NCBI RefSeq assembly: GCF_021390435.2
Contig: NZ_JAJVCN010000004.1
Span: 1-64,000, forward strand
Length of the DNA: 64,000 nt
From: Kibdelosporangium philippinense
GTDB lineage: Bacteria; Actinomycetota; Actinomycetes; Mycobacteriales; Pseudonocardiaceae
Direction of reading: 5' to 3'
Positions 34,979 to 43,969 of this stretch are shown here, one piece after another. A program made the position numbers and the translations under genes. The notes below the pieces were generated by a model, which worked only from the letters and a program-made list of their open reading frames with translations, had not been told where the DNA came from and made no database searches. Every line of letters begins with the position of its first letter. Position 1 is the first letter of the stretch.

Positions 34979-35793
34979 ATGCCAATTGAATCCGCTTATC
35001 GAGCATTGGATGGTTTATCTGTCGGGGACGCCCTTGGCGCCCAGTTCTTCATGGTCGGTCGCTCGCTGTCCGCGTTGATCGCGGGGAACCCGCCCACGGG
35101 TCCGTGGGAGTGGACTGACGACACCGAAATGGCCTGCAACCTCATCACCGAACTACGTGATCACGGTGCGGTGGAACAGGATCGGCTCGCGATGACGTTT
35201 GCTGATCGCTGTGAACCGTACCGTGGCTACGGCGCGGGGGCGTTCGTAATTCTGCACAAGATTCGGAAAGGTGTTCCGTGGCGGGAGGCTGCTGGGCCTG
35301 CCTTCAACGGTTCCGGATCGTGTGGCAATGGCGCCGCGATGCGAGTAGCTCCGCTGGGCGCGTACTTCGCCGATGATCTCGACAAAGTCGTTGAACAGGC
35401 AACGCTTTCCATCAGCACCCTGAGGGGATTGTCGGTGCGGTCGCTGTTGCCCGTGCCGCGGCGATTGCCTGCACATCCCGGCCGGAGCCTAGAGATTTCC
35501 TCGAACGGGTGCTGGACGGTTTAGCGAAAGGCTTTACCCGCAAGGGAATCAGGCATGCACGGGCGCTCATCGGCAAATCTGTCGAACAGGCCGCGTATGA
35601 ACTCGGCAACGGGTCGCGCGTGACCGCGCAGGACACCGTCCCGTTCGCTTTGTGGGTCGCGGCAACGTATCTCGATGATTACCCGAAGGCGATCGTGAGC
35701 TGTGTCGAGGCCGGGGGAGACGTTGACACGACCGCCGCGATTGTTGCCGGACTGGTCCACACAGGACTGATATGGGGAGGGCCGGGGGAGTAG
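34979..35793 (+). pseudogene. ADP-ribosylglycohydrolase (DraG-like), frameshifted
   Basis: The first frame has GLSVGDALGAQFF and WTDDTEMACNLI (magnesium-binding Asp residues) up to about 35405. The family continues HQHPEGIVGAVAVARAAAIA in the next frame, which runs through the C-terminal GGDVDTTAAIVAGLV to 35793. A single-base indel near 35405-35415 therefore breaks the gene. All catalytic motifs are otherwise present, so the break is recent or a sequencing error. Confidence 0.85.
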
Positions 35794-35809
35794 CCATCCC
35801 CCGGCCCTC
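35777..35809 (+). terminator. Terminator hairpin overlapping the gene end
   Basis: GAGGGCCGGGGGA pairs perfectly with TCCCCCGGCCCTC. The stop codon of the ADP-ribosylglycohydrolase lies in the loop. No long T-run follows. Confidence 0.7.
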
Positions 35810-35896
35810 AGCTCGCCGCCATTCGGTGCCGCCAGCACTTTTAAAGGAGCGGATCACGTATGAAGGCCCCGCGTCCTACGATTGGACCACTGGCCC

Positions 35897-36199
35897 ATGA
35901 TGGCGGAGCTCCTTCGCCGTTATTCGAACCGCCCAGATCTCCTCGGACCGCTGGTCAGTGCGTTGCGGCGGGTTAACGACCCCGCCCAAGATGGTCACGA
36001 AACGGTCACAAACATCCAGGGCAGGACGGCCTCATCTACCTACACTCACAAGATCCTGACCCCCACACAGGTCAATGAGATCATCGAAGCTTACAAGTCA
36101 GGCGCTACAGCCAAGGTCCTCGCCGAGCGCTACGACGTTCACATCCAGACGATTAAGAAGAAGCTGAAGAAGTACGGCATACGACGACAGCCAACATAG
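35897..36199 (+). CDS. Small helix-turn-helix protein
   Basis: About 100 residues. The C-terminal half is a resolvase-type HTH: LTPTQVNEIIEAYKSGATAK, VLAERYDVHIQTIKKKLKKYG. No recombinase catalytic domain is present. The start is uncertain: a good ribosome site (AAAGGAG) instead precedes an ATG at 35860 in another frame that gives only 38 residues. Sits at the edge of the mobile region. Confidence 0.6.
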   Translation: MMAELLRRYSNRPDLLGPLVSALRRVNDPAQDGHETVTNIQGRTASSTYTHKILTPTQVNEIIEAYKSGATAKVLAERYDVHIQTIKKKLKKYGIRRQPT

Positions 36200-36218
36200 G
36201 TGTCAAGGCATCACCGAC

Positions 36219-37100
36219 CTAACCCTGAGCCTCGTCTAGCTCAGGTGGAACAACCAGGCCGTCAGAAAAGACCATGATCTCTTTGGTCTTGACAACTCGA
36301 TGAGCTGAATAGTTCAGCGAGAAGAGCGAACTTCGACGATCTGAGTAGAGATCCTTAACTTGGGATACATTGTCATAGGTAAGCACCCACTTCGTGTCTG
36401 CGTATCCGTTAAGACACTCGGCCAGCTTCGCGTGATCATCATCGCCAAAAGAGTTCAGATAGAGCGATCCAGCCTTATCGAAGTACGGTGGATCTGCATA
36501 GATAAAAGTGCTTGGCCTCCGCGCATGCTTCTTGATAACCTTGATTCCATCGGTGTTCGTAACGCTAATTCTGCGCGCATGAAGACCGATTACGCGAATT
36601 CGCTCAGTCAGGGTTTCCTTGTTGAACCGCGCGTCGATCTTGTAGTTCCCAGTCTGATCCATCCCCCCAATAGGGCCGCCGTTGAGAACTCCGGACCGAT
36701 TTGTCCTGTTGAGGTAGAATGTAGCGAAACCTAGCTCGAAGGGGTCTGCGGAGGGGTCGAGGTAGAGCTCCTTCTGTCGACTCCACTCTTTCACTGTAAG
36801 CTCAGCCTTCGTAATTCGCTCGGTAAATCTGGCTGGTTCAGCGACGACCGCCGACCAGAAGGCGTAGACTGCGGGATCGAGGTCGTTAATTACGATCCGT
36901 TGAACCTGCCCTGTCACCAGCAGCGCGAGAGCGGCACCAGCACCGCCCGCGTAGGGCTCTACATAAGTCCCCTGGGTAAGATCGTTCGCCCGAACAAAAG
37001 ACTTCAGCCTCGAGTACAGCGACCCTTTCCCGCCAGGGTAGCGCAGCGGCGAGATTGTTACACGACGCAATTGACTCTTGTCAGCAAGTGCACCGCTCAT
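36219..37100 (-). CDS. DNA adenine methylase, D12 (Dam-like) class
   Basis: 293 residues. SAM-binding block SPLRYPGGKGSL and VEPYAGGAGAALALL in the N-terminal third; catalytic motif DPPYF at residue 203. It should methylate adenine at N6, target unknown. ATG 37100 overlaps the stop of the ParB-like gene (ATGA). This pair has clearly lower GC than its surroundings. No cognate endonuclease is seen unless the ParB-like partner is one. Confidence 0.92.
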   Translation of the reverse strand: MSGALADKSQLRRVTISPLRYPGGKGSLYSRLKSFVRANDLTQGTYVEPYAGGAGAALALLVTGQVQRIVINDLDPAVYAFWSAVVAEPARFTERITKAELTVKEWSRQKELYLDPSADPFELGFATFYLNRTNRSGVLNGGPIGGMDQTGNYKIDARFNKETLTERIRVIGLHARRISVTNTDGIKVIKKHARRPSTFIYADPPYFDKAGSLYLNSFGDDDHAKLAECLNGYADTKWVLTYDNVSQVKDLYSDRRSSLFSLNYSAHRVVKTKEIMVFSDGLVVPPELDEAQG

Positions 37101-38641
37101 GGGGCCAGGACCACCTTCATCAGCTCGTGCATCGTGCTCCAGCAATTGCGCACATCTTCAGCTTCTGCATGAACTTTATGGTTATGATTTATCGCATTCA
37201 ATGCATCTGTTGATGCTGAATAATATCCGCTCACCTTTCCCGATGCTAGCTTCCGAACTACCTGCGCGAGAGGTCGATGGCCTACGGTAGGCAAATAATC
37301 TTCAAGCCACTTGAGGCAATGCGAAAGATAAACAAACCCATTTACATTCTGCTGCGTCCGTATATCAACGCCAACATTGTCGGCGTACGCCTTGATAGAC
37401 TTCTCAAGAAACGTTCTCAAGAGATCCATGGTTGCGTTGGGGTAGATAGTGATGTTAATTCGCGACAATTCCGCCAATATGAGACTAACCGAGGCAGGGA
37501 AGGTGGCAGGCACAGAAATGTCGGACGTATCCAGATTTATTGGTCGCTTCGACTTGACTGAAGGTTTGTCGCCTGCGGACCCCTTGTTGCCGCCGACGCC
37601 GCTCGCTCCAGTGCCACCCGGAGGTCCCGTACCAGCACCGGAGCCTCCCGTAGAACCACCTGTGCTGCTCGCGCCAGAACCAGGCGTCGAAGCCATGCCT
37701 GCACCACCCGGGCTTCTATTCGAGCTCGCAGCAGGACTGTTGCCGCTTTGACCACCGCCCGTAGGCTCCTCCTCGTCCTCATTGAGAAGGTTTCGCAACT
37801 CGGCTAGATATTCCTGATATTTCGGACTGGTGGTCTTGTTGAGCTTTCGAGTGTCTATATATTTACTCTTAATGTCGCCGACTATCTTCTCAACCAACCC
37901 GCTAAAAACATCTTCAGGAAGGGTGGTGGTAATGTTGTAGTCTTGATCAACCGTCAGACCGAGGATCCTCAGAAAGTCGTTGTTCGGATACAGGCGTTCA
38001 AGTACGGAGACCGGGAACTTCCGACTCGCGATATAGCTCTTAAGCTCCAGGTCGCCATACGTAGCCGAGCGGAAAACTTGAAGAAACCGACTCCGGAGGA
38101 TGAACTTCTTGACCTCGACAGTGGGGTATTGCTCAATCAGGTCCAACGGCGACTTTCCAGCATCGAGTTGAGCTTGAAAGAAGGCCGCCTGTCTATTCGG
38201 TGACCATGCGCGGCGCTGGCTCCCCGTGTGAATTGCTCCCACGAGTCTACTCGCGTCATCTTCATTGGGGGCAAGCTTGACTTGGATCTTTCTCAACGAG
38301 TCTCGATTAGGAATCGTTGCTGCAATCCGGCTTATCTGAGACTGGAAGACCGGCGCAAGATATGGGTTCTGGATCGTCTTCAACGCGGCAACTCGCCGGT
38401 TACCTTCCACGACAACCAGAACCTTGTTCCTTCGAATAACGATCGGGATCTCATGAGTCAGGTACCCAACCTTGGAGATTCCGTCAACTAGCGTCAAGAC
38501 TCCCTCATTGCTGAAGAGATCTTGAACGATATCTCCTTCGGTCACGTTGTCAGACAGTTCAAGTCGGACGTTGTGGGGGTCAAGCTGAAGGTCATCGACA
38601 ACGTCAACGGTTAGCTCTTTCCATGTCGACATGTCGATCAT
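37097..38641 (-). CDS. ParB-like N-terminal domain fused to a helical (HEPN-like) C-terminal domain
   Basis: 514 residues. Residues about 10-120 resemble the ParB/sulfiredoxin-type nuclease/CTPase fold: LQLDPHNVRL, then VVVEGNRRVAALK at 77-89. A helical middle region is followed by a long Gly/Ser/Pro linker (about 297-365). The C-terminal about 130 residues are helical and end with NAINHNHKVHAEAEDVRNCW, which looks like the Asn/Arg-x-His motif of HEPN domains. GGAGGGG precedes ATG. Coupled to the Dam-like gene. Low GC. May be a defence or modification pair; not recognised as a named system. Confidence 0.7.
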   Translation of the reverse strand: MIDMSTWKELTVDVVDDLQLDPHNVRLELSDNVTEGDIVQDLFSNEGVLTLVDGISKVGYLTHEIPIVIRRNKVLVVVEGNRRVAALKTIQNPYLAPVFQSQISRIAATIPNRDSLRKIQVKLAPNEDDASRLVGAIHTGSQRRAWSPNRQAAFFQAQLDAGKSPLDLIEQYPTVEVKKFILRSRFLQVFRSATYGDLELKSYIASRKFPVSVLERLYPNNDFLRILGLTVDQDYNITTTLPEDVFSGLVEKIVGDIKSKYIDTRKLNKTTSPKYQEYLAELRNLLNEDEEEPTGGGQSGNSPAASSNRSPGGAGMASTPGSGASSTGGSTGGSGAGTGPPGGTGASGVGGNKGSAGDKPSVKSKRPINLDTSDISVPATFPASVSLILAELSRINITIYPNATMDLLRTFLEKSIKAYADNVGVDIRTQQNVNGFVYLSHCLKWLEDYLPTVGHRPLAQVVRKLASGKVSGYYSASTDALNAINHNHKVHAEAEDVRNCWSTMHELMKVVLAP

Positions 38642-38941
38642 TTACACCCCTCCATCAGCCTTAACCAGCACGTTGGCCGCCCCTTCACGATCTTGACCAC
38701 CTTAGTGGTGCAGCCAAGCATCCCTTCATACCGCCACTGCTCCGATCGGGTGACTCACCTAGATCCACTGCTGGCATAAGCGTTGAACGGCCGTGAATCG
38801 ATACATATGCGCGCAACCCTTGTCCATGACGTGACCATCTCGCGACGTGCGCTGCAAATGGGCCCACGGCTCACATCTCGTCGTTGCCCCGATGTTTCCG
38901 CACGTCAAGCCCACGATCAGCGCCTACCTATCCTGCTCCCG

Positions 38942-38997
38942 TTGACGCCCGTGATCGCCTCCGTCACGATGGGTGAGCAACAACCCGCAAGTTGCTC
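38942..38997 (+). promoter_or_regulatory. Promoter and operator of the accessory operon
   Basis: A -35-like TTGACG (38942-38947) is followed 17 bp later by CACGAT. Just downstream, GAGCAAC (38975-38981) and GTTGCTC (38991-38997) form an inverted repeat before the first gene. The same 7-mer recurs at 40632-40681, so it is probably the site of the XRE regulator encoded between them. The rest of 38642-38940 shows no gene. Confidence 0.55.
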
Positions 38998-39011
38998 GCA
39001 TAGGAGGCAGG

Positions 39012-39248
39012 ATGCGCGCCAGGTTCCTCGGCAAGGACCCCGACTCACAGGTCGACAACTCGCCGACGCTGTTCGCCACTGACCGGACCGACCGCGTGAC
39101 GTACATCGCCCAGGGCTGGAAGGTGACCGACCCGCAGGTGTTGGCCGACATTGGGCCAGTCCCCGACCATGAGACCCTGATCGAGATCCCCGAGGAAGTC
39201 CTGAAGTTCTACGCCCGCCGCTCTGCTCAGGAGGAGGGACAGTCCTGA
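39012..39248 (+). CDS. Small hypothetical protein, first gene of the accessory operon
   Basis: 78 residues from ATG 39012, with TAGGAGG just upstream. Contains SPTLFATDRTDRVTYIAQGW and ends in a charged tail. No signal or membrane segment. Genes of this size often precede DUF6879 and DUF5753 genes in actinomycetes. Function unknown. Confidence 0.75.
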   Translation: MRARFLGKDPDSQVDNSPTLFATDRTDRVTYIAQGWKVTDPQVLADIGPVPDHETLIEIPEEVLKFYARRSAQEEGQS

Positions 39249-39772
39249 CCGAGCTGATCAAGCCAGGTTCGGAGTTCAGGCAGCTCTTCCACACCTTCGA
39301 GCACACGGCCTTCCGCCTGGAGACCTTCGACCAGTACGACGCGACGTACGAGAACGAATCTCTGCGCAAGTTCCTCGCTGGCGAGCCGGACGATCTGCCG
39401 TGGATGCAGAGCTGGCTGGACATGCTCCGCGAGGCGACGGCCGCGGGGCGACGCTTCAGCCGGGTCCGTGTGGTGACGATGCCGCTCACGGACTACAGCC
39501 GGTTCGGTGTCTGGTGCTCGCAGTTCACCGGTGGAGCTGGCGAAGACATCCGCTATCTTCCTCGCGACTTCGCCGGCGAGTTGCCGCAGCACGACTACTG
39601 GCTGTTCGACTCGCGCAAGTTGGTTCGGATGCACTTCGATGACCGCATGGGCTTCCTGGGCGGTGAAGTCATCGAAGATCCGGACGAGATAGTTCAACAC
39701 AACTACTGGCGTGATGCTGCGTGGCATCACGCGGTGCGGCGGGACGACTTTGCCAAGGAACAAAGCCTCTGA
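39245..39772 (+). CDS. DUF6879-family protein
   Basis: About 175 residues. Family-like blocks FRLETFDQYDATYENESLRK, RVRVVTMPLTDYSRFG and YWLFDSRKLVRMHFDDRMG are spread along its whole length, so it must start before the first ATG at 39404. The only candidate near the end of the previous gene is CTG at 39245, overlapping its stop as CTGA with GGAGGGA upstream. Such proteins are commonly paired with the downstream DUF5753 regulator. Function unknown. Confidence 0.8.
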   Translation: MTELIKPGSEFRQLFHTFEHTAFRLETFDQYDATYENESLRKFLAGEPDDLPWMQSWLDMLREATAAGRRFSRVRVVTMPLTDYSRFGVWCSQFTGGAGEDIRYLPRDFAGELPQHDYWLFDSRKLVRMHFDDRMGFLGGEVIEDPDEIVQHNYWRDAAWHHAVRRDDFAKEQSL

Positions 39773-39797
39773 TGTCTCGAACGTTCATGAGGCACGC

Positions 39798-40625
39798 ATG
39801 GCGCTCGGCGGACGGCTCCGCGAGCTGCGCGAACAAGCCGGACTGACCGGCAAGCAGCTCGCGGAGCCTCTGTCATGGCAGACCTCGAAGGTCTCCAAGA
39901 TCGAGAACGGCAAGCAGACACCGAGCGTCAGCGACATCGAGGCGTGGACGAAGGCGACGAGCAGCGAGGGTCAGAAGGCCGCGCTGCTCGCCTCGCTCCA
40001 CACCCTTGAGGTTCAACATGCCGAGTGGCAGCGCATCCTTCGTGGTGGTATCCGGCCGCGGCAGAACTCACTCGCCGAGCTTGACCAGAAGACGCGGCTC
40101 TTCCGTGTGTTCGAATCGACCGTGATTCCCGGCCTTCTCCAGACAGCCGAGTACGCCCGCGTTCGCTTCGCCGAGAGCATCCGCATCTTCAAGCTGCCGA
40201 ACGACATCAACGAGGCGGTAGAGGGCCGCATCAAGCGGCAAGACATCTTCTACCGGCCGGACAAGCGCTTCCACTTCATCCTGACCGAGGCCGCCCTGCG
40301 CTTCCGTATGTGCGCGGCGCCGGTCATGCTCGGCCAGCTTGACCGGCTCGTCTCCATCTCCGGGCTTCCCAACGTCAAGCTCGGGATCATCGGCTTCGAG
40401 ACCCAGTACACCGCGTCCCCCTGGCACGGCTTTTGGATCTACGACGAAGACAAAGTGCTGGTCGAGACGTACTCGGCTGCCCTTAACCTTGCCCAACCGC
40501 AAGAGGTCGAGCTGTACGCGAACGTCTTCAACGAGCTGGCGGCCGTCGCCAGCTACGGCCGGTCCGCCCGCGCCATCATCACGCGCGTCATGGACGACCT
40601 GACAGAACACCTTCCGGGCGAGTAG
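39798..40625 (+). CDS. XRE-family regulator with DUF5753 domain (Scr1-like)
   Basis: 275 residues. N-terminal XRE helix-turn-helix (LRELREQAGLTGKQLAEPL, WQTSKVSKIENGKQTPS) followed by a DUF5753 domain (TVIPGLLQTAEYARVRF, LPNVKLGIIGF, ETYSAALNLAQPQEVELY). Proteins of this group are antitoxin-like or developmental regulators in Streptomyces. Palindromic GAGCAAC sites flank its transcription unit on both sides, suggesting it controls itself and the radical SAM operon. Confidence 0.88.
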   Translation: MALGGRLRELREQAGLTGKQLAEPLSWQTSKVSKIENGKQTPSVSDIEAWTKATSSEGQKAALLASLHTLEVQHAEWQRILRGGIRPRQNSLAELDQKTRLFRVFESTVIPGLLQTAEYARVRFAESIRIFKLPNDINEAVEGRIKRQDIFYRPDKRFHFILTEAALRFRMCAAPVMLGQLDRLVSISGLPNVKLGIIGFETQYTASPWHGFWIYDEDKVLVETYSAALNLAQPQEVELYANVFNELAAVASYGRSARAIITRVMDDLTEHLPGE

Positions 40626-40631
40626 CGCCTA

Positions 40632-40681
40632 GTTGCTCCTGCATCTCACTACTTCTTATGTTGCGAGCAACTACGAGCAAC
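40632..40681. promoter_or_regulatory. Operator cluster upstream of the radical SAM operon
   Basis: GTTGCTC at 40632-40638, GTTGCGAGCAAC (a perfect dyad) at 40660-40671 and GAGCAAC at 40675-40681. The same 7-mer forms the inverted repeat at 38975-38997. Confidence 0.55.
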
Positions 40682-40754
40682 TTGCTGTGCTGACGCGTGT
40701 CCACTTGCTTACTCTCCAGGAGCCCTCACCCGGCTGACCTTGGAGAAGAGCAAC

Positions 40755-41906
40755 GTGATCACGCCCGTGCCCCTGCTCAGCAAGGACCAGATCAACCGCT
40801 TGCCCGAGCGTGCCCAAGAGGTGGTCGAGTACCGCAAGAGCGGCCTGAGCCTGAACCACATCCAGGGTTGCTCGCTCGGGTGCGCCTACTGCATCCGGCA
40901 CACGTACGGCTTGTGGGACGCGAACCAGCCGGTTGCCCTCATGTCCGACGCGCAGGCCGTGGAGGAGCTGGTCAGTCACCGCTACTTCCAGCCGCACGTT
41001 ACGCCGGTCCAGCTATTCAACCGGGCGACCGAGCCGTTCTTGCCCAAGGTGCGTCCGCACACCTTCGCGGTTCTCGAAGACCTGGACGAGCGCGAGCTGA
41101 CGAACCACGTCCTGGTCATCACCCGCCACCAGCTCAAGCCGTACGACATTGACCGGCTGAACCAGCTGCGCCACCTCAAGGTGACGCTGCTGTTCACGTA
41201 CTCCGGCATCGACAACGAGAAGATCGAGCCGTACCCGTCGCACGTCGCGGCCGACTCGCTGAAGCTCATGAGCGCGCCATCGGTACGGAAGTACCGGACG
41301 GTGCTCTACTGGCGGCCCCTCGTCCCTGGCCTCAACGACACCGATGAGCACCTGGCCGCCGCGCACGAGTTGAGCAAGCACGCCGACGCGACCGTCTTCA
41401 CCGGCCTGTTCTACCGCGCCCAGATCGCCGAGTACTACAAGGCGAACGGCATCCCGGAGCCCTACGACAACACCGCGCGCCGAAAGATCGTGCCCGAGAC
41501 GCTGGAGCGTCGCGTGCTCGATGCCTTCTCCCACTCGTCGGCCTTGTTCCGCAAGACGTCGTGCGCTGTCTCCTACGCTCATGGTCTTCCCGACTACAAC
41601 GGCCACTATGGCATCCGGGAACTGTGTGACATCTGCCCGCTGAGTCAGCTTGAGCTGTGCGCGGGCGCTCATTGGACGCCGACCGTTGAAGACGTACACC
41701 AAGTCGCCAGCGTGTTGCCCGAAGCGAGCAACCTGAAGGTCGTAGACATCACTGAACGGGCCGTCGTCGTGTCCGGCCTGGAGACCGAGCAACCGCGCTA
41801 CTTCCTTCAGCACGCGCTTCGGTTCCAGGTTCACGACGAGCGTCACCCGCACCACGCGAACCGGCACGGCCGCGCTGACATCGGATGGAAGGAAACTTCG
41901 GCATGA
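40755..41906 (+). CDS. Radical SAM protein, spore-photoproduct-lyase-like
   Basis: About 383 residues. The SAM cluster is GCSLGCAYC (Cys39, Cys43, Cys46). The middle (NHVLVITRHQLKPYDIDRLN, LKVTLLFTYSGI) is like the SplB/radical SAM barrel. A second Cys group near the C-terminus (ELCDICPLSQLELC) may bind another Fe-S cluster. GTG 40755 is chosen because GGAGAAG lies six bases before it; the frame also opens at TTG 40740. First enzyme of a tightly overlapping operon. Substrate unknown; nucleotide-related neighbours suggest a nucleic-acid or nucleotide product. Confidence 0.85.
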   Translation: MITPVPLLSKDQINRLPERAQEVVEYRKSGLSLNHIQGCSLGCAYCIRHTYGLWDANQPVALMSDAQAVEELVSHRYFQPHVTPVQLFNRATEPFLPKVRPHTFAVLEDLDERELTNHVLVITRHQLKPYDIDRLNQLRHLKVTLLFTYSGIDNEKIEPYPSHVAADSLKLMSAPSVRKYRTVLYWRPLVPGLNDTDEHLAAAHELSKHADATVFTGLFYRAQIAEYYKANGIPEPYDNTARRKIVPETLERRVLDAFSHSSALFRKTSCAVSYAHGLPDYNGHYGIRELCDICPLSQLELCAGAHWTPTVEDVHQVASVLPEASNLKVVDITERAVVVSGLETEQPRYFLQHALRFQVHDERHPHHANRHGRADIGWKETSA

Positions 41907-42481
41907 CCCACTGGACGACGCTGGACTACGTGGTCGTTGACGTTGAGGGCAACGGCCAGCAGCCGCCTGACTTGGTCGAGCTGGCCGCGGTGCCCATCGT
42001 GGGGGGGATCATCGGCGAGCCGAAGAGTTGGCTGGTCAAGCCGGACCTACCGATCGCCCACTTCGCCCAAAGGATTCACGGCATCAGCAACGCGCAGGTG
42101 GTCGACGCCCCGGTGTTCGCCTACGTGGAAGCCGACGTACTGAAGGCGCTGGACGCCTCTGCTCTCGTCGCCCACAACGCCCACGTTGATGTCGGCGTTC
42201 TTCAGCGCAAGCTCGGCGACTGGGAGTGCCCAGAAGTGTTCGACACGCTCAAGCTCGCCCGGCGCCTGCTGCCTGACCGGAAGACGTACAAGCTTGGCTC
42301 ACTGGTCGAAGAGTTCGACCTGGGTCACGGCCTTGAAGGGGAAGACCAGCCGCACCGGGCCACGTATGACGCCGTTGTGACAGCCCGGCTCTTCGTGCAT
42401 CTCGCAGGCCGGCGGAGCCTCGAAGAACTCCGGGATCAACCGACAGGGGGTAGCTCTGATGACGAGCCAGCTCTTTTCTAG
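41903..42481 (+). CDS. 3'-5' exonuclease, DnaQ/DEDD type
   Basis: 192 residues. ExoI VVVDVEGNG (Asp and Glu), ExoII AHNAHVDVGVL (Asp) and ExoIII in the HRATYDAVVTARLF block (His and Asp), so all four metal ligands of a DEDDh nuclease are visible. ATGA overlap with the radical SAM gene. It could trim DNA or RNA, or degrade nucleotides, in the pathway of this operon. Confidence 0.9.
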   Translation: MTHWTTLDYVVVDVEGNGQQPPDLVELAAVPIVGGIIGEPKSWLVKPDLPIAHFAQRIHGISNAQVVDAPVFAYVEADVLKALDASALVAHNAHVDVGVLQRKLGDWECPEVFDTLKLARRLLPDRKTYKLGSLVEEFDLGHGLEGEDQPHRATYDAVVTARLFVHLAGRRSLEELRDQPTGGSSDDEPALF

Positions 42482-43322
42482 CTCGAACCGCCTCGGCTTC
42501 GGCTCCATGCAGCTCACCGGCCCTGGCCACTGGGCCGCACCGGACGACCCGGAACAGGCTATGCAGGTGCTCCGAGATGCGGTCGACGCGGGCGTGACGC
42601 ACATCGACACCGCCGACGCCTACGGCCCGTTCACTGCGGAGAAGTACATCCGAAAAGCGTTGCATCCCTACCCTGAGGGCTTGGTCATCGCCACTAAGGG
42701 CGGCCTCACTCGCCAAGGTCCCGACCGGTGGGCACCGTGTGGGCGGCCGGAGTACCTGCGCCAGTGCGTCGAGATGAGTCTTCGGCGGCTCCAGGTCGAA
42801 CGGATCGACCTGTACTACCTCCACCGCATCGACCCCGCCGTTCCCTTGGAAGACCAACTCGGCGTGCTGCGGGACATGCAGGCTGAAGGGAAGATCCACC
42901 ACATCGGACTGTCCAAGGCGGACCTCGGTCAGATCCGTGAGGCCAGCGAGCTGATTGCCGTCGCGGCCGTGCAGAACAAGTACAACGTCTCTAACCGGGT
43001 GTTCGAGGAGGTTCTTCGCTACTGCGAAAACGCCAGTATCACTTTTGTGCCATACGCCCCGCTGGCATCAGGTCGGCTCGCGGAGCCTCACGGTGTGCTT
43101 CACGAGCTGGCTACCCAGTACAGCGCGACGCCTGCCCAGCTCGCACTGGCGTGGCTGTTGCACCGGTCGCCCGTGATGATGCCGATCCCCGGAACCAGTT
43201 GCAGCGCGCGTCTCCACGAGAACCTGGCGGCCCATCAGATCAACCTCACCCGCGAAGGCATGGCCGCTATCGAGGTGGCGGCTACCAAGACCGTGCGGTC
43301 AGAAGTCGGGAAGGGGCGATGA
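42459..43322 (+). CDS. Aldo/keto reductase
   Basis: A 287-residue NADPH-dependent reductase fold. Catalytic Asp/Tyr in THIDTADAYG, Lys in VIATKGG, His in LYYLHRIDP. NADP-binding residues are near the end (PIPGTSCSARLHENL). It overlaps the exonuclease by 23 bp and the dTMP kinase by 4 bp. Substrate unknown. Confidence 0.92.
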   Translation: MTSQLFSSSNRLGFGSMQLTGPGHWAAPDDPEQAMQVLRDAVDAGVTHIDTADAYGPFTAEKYIRKALHPYPEGLVIATKGGLTRQGPDRWAPCGRPEYLRQCVEMSLRRLQVERIDLYYLHRIDPAVPLEDQLGVLRDMQAEGKIHHIGLSKADLGQIREASELIAVAAVQNKYNVSNRVFEEVLRYCENASITFVPYAPLASGRLAEPHGVLHELATQYSATPAQLALAWLLHRSPVMMPIPGTSCSARLHENLAAHQINLTREGMAAIEVAATKTVRSEVGKGR

Positions 43323-43969
43323 TGAACCCCCGGCCCTTTTCTGACCATCAACGCGGCTTGTTCGTCAGCGTCGACGGACCGGGCGGCGCGGGGAAGACCA
43401 CGATCGTTCACCACCTGGCCCAGATGCTCGTTGCCGAAGGCGCACACGTCCACGTGACCGCCGAACCATCCAGCGGACCTATCGGCAAGCTCGCCTGCGA
43501 CTTGACCGAAACGGTCACTGGGCACGCGCTCGCCTGCTTGTACGCGGCCGACAGGTATCACCACGTCGAGACCGAGATCAAGCCGCACCTGAAGAGCGGC
43601 CACACGGTCATATCGGATCGCTACATCGCGTCGGGCCTCGTCATCCAGCGCTTCGATGGCGTTGACCCCGCGTTCTTGTGGCAACTCAACGAAGAGGCTG
43701 AACAGCCGGACCTAACGGTCATCCTCGAGGCCGACCCGAAGGTGATCGCTGAACGCCTGAGCGAGCGCGGTCCACACAACCGCTTCCAGTACACGCCTGG
43801 CAGCAGTCAGACCGAAGTGGAGTTCTACCGGCAAGCAACCGAGACCTTGAACCGCGCGGGTTTCGAGGTACTGCAGGTGGACTGTTCCAGCCGCCCGCCC
43901 GAGCAGTCCGCGGCGATTATCCGCAACCAGCTCGTGGTCCTGCTCGCTCGGAACGAGGTGTCGAGCTGA
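43319..43969 (+). CDS. dTMP kinase-like nucleotide kinase
   Basis: 216 residues. P-loop DGPGGAGKTT near residue 18. The DRYHHVETEIKPHLKSG and SDRYIASGLVIQ blocks (DR(Y/H) motif) fit thymidylate kinases, as does the lid LSERGPHNRFQ. An accessory copy in an operon suggests a modified or scavenged nucleotide rather than housekeeping dTTP synthesis. Starts at ATG 43319, overlapping the reductase stop. Confidence 0.88.
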   Translation: MMNPRPFSDHQRGLFVSVDGPGGAGKTTIVHHLAQMLVAEGAHVHVTAEPSSGPIGKLACDLTETVTGHALACLYAADRYHHVETEIKPHLKSGHTVISDRYIASGLVIQRFDGVDPAFLWQLNEEAEQPDLTVILEADPKVIAERLSERGPHNRFQYTPGSSQTEVEFYRQATETLNRAGFEVLQVDCSSRPPEQSAAIIRNQLVVLLARNEVSS

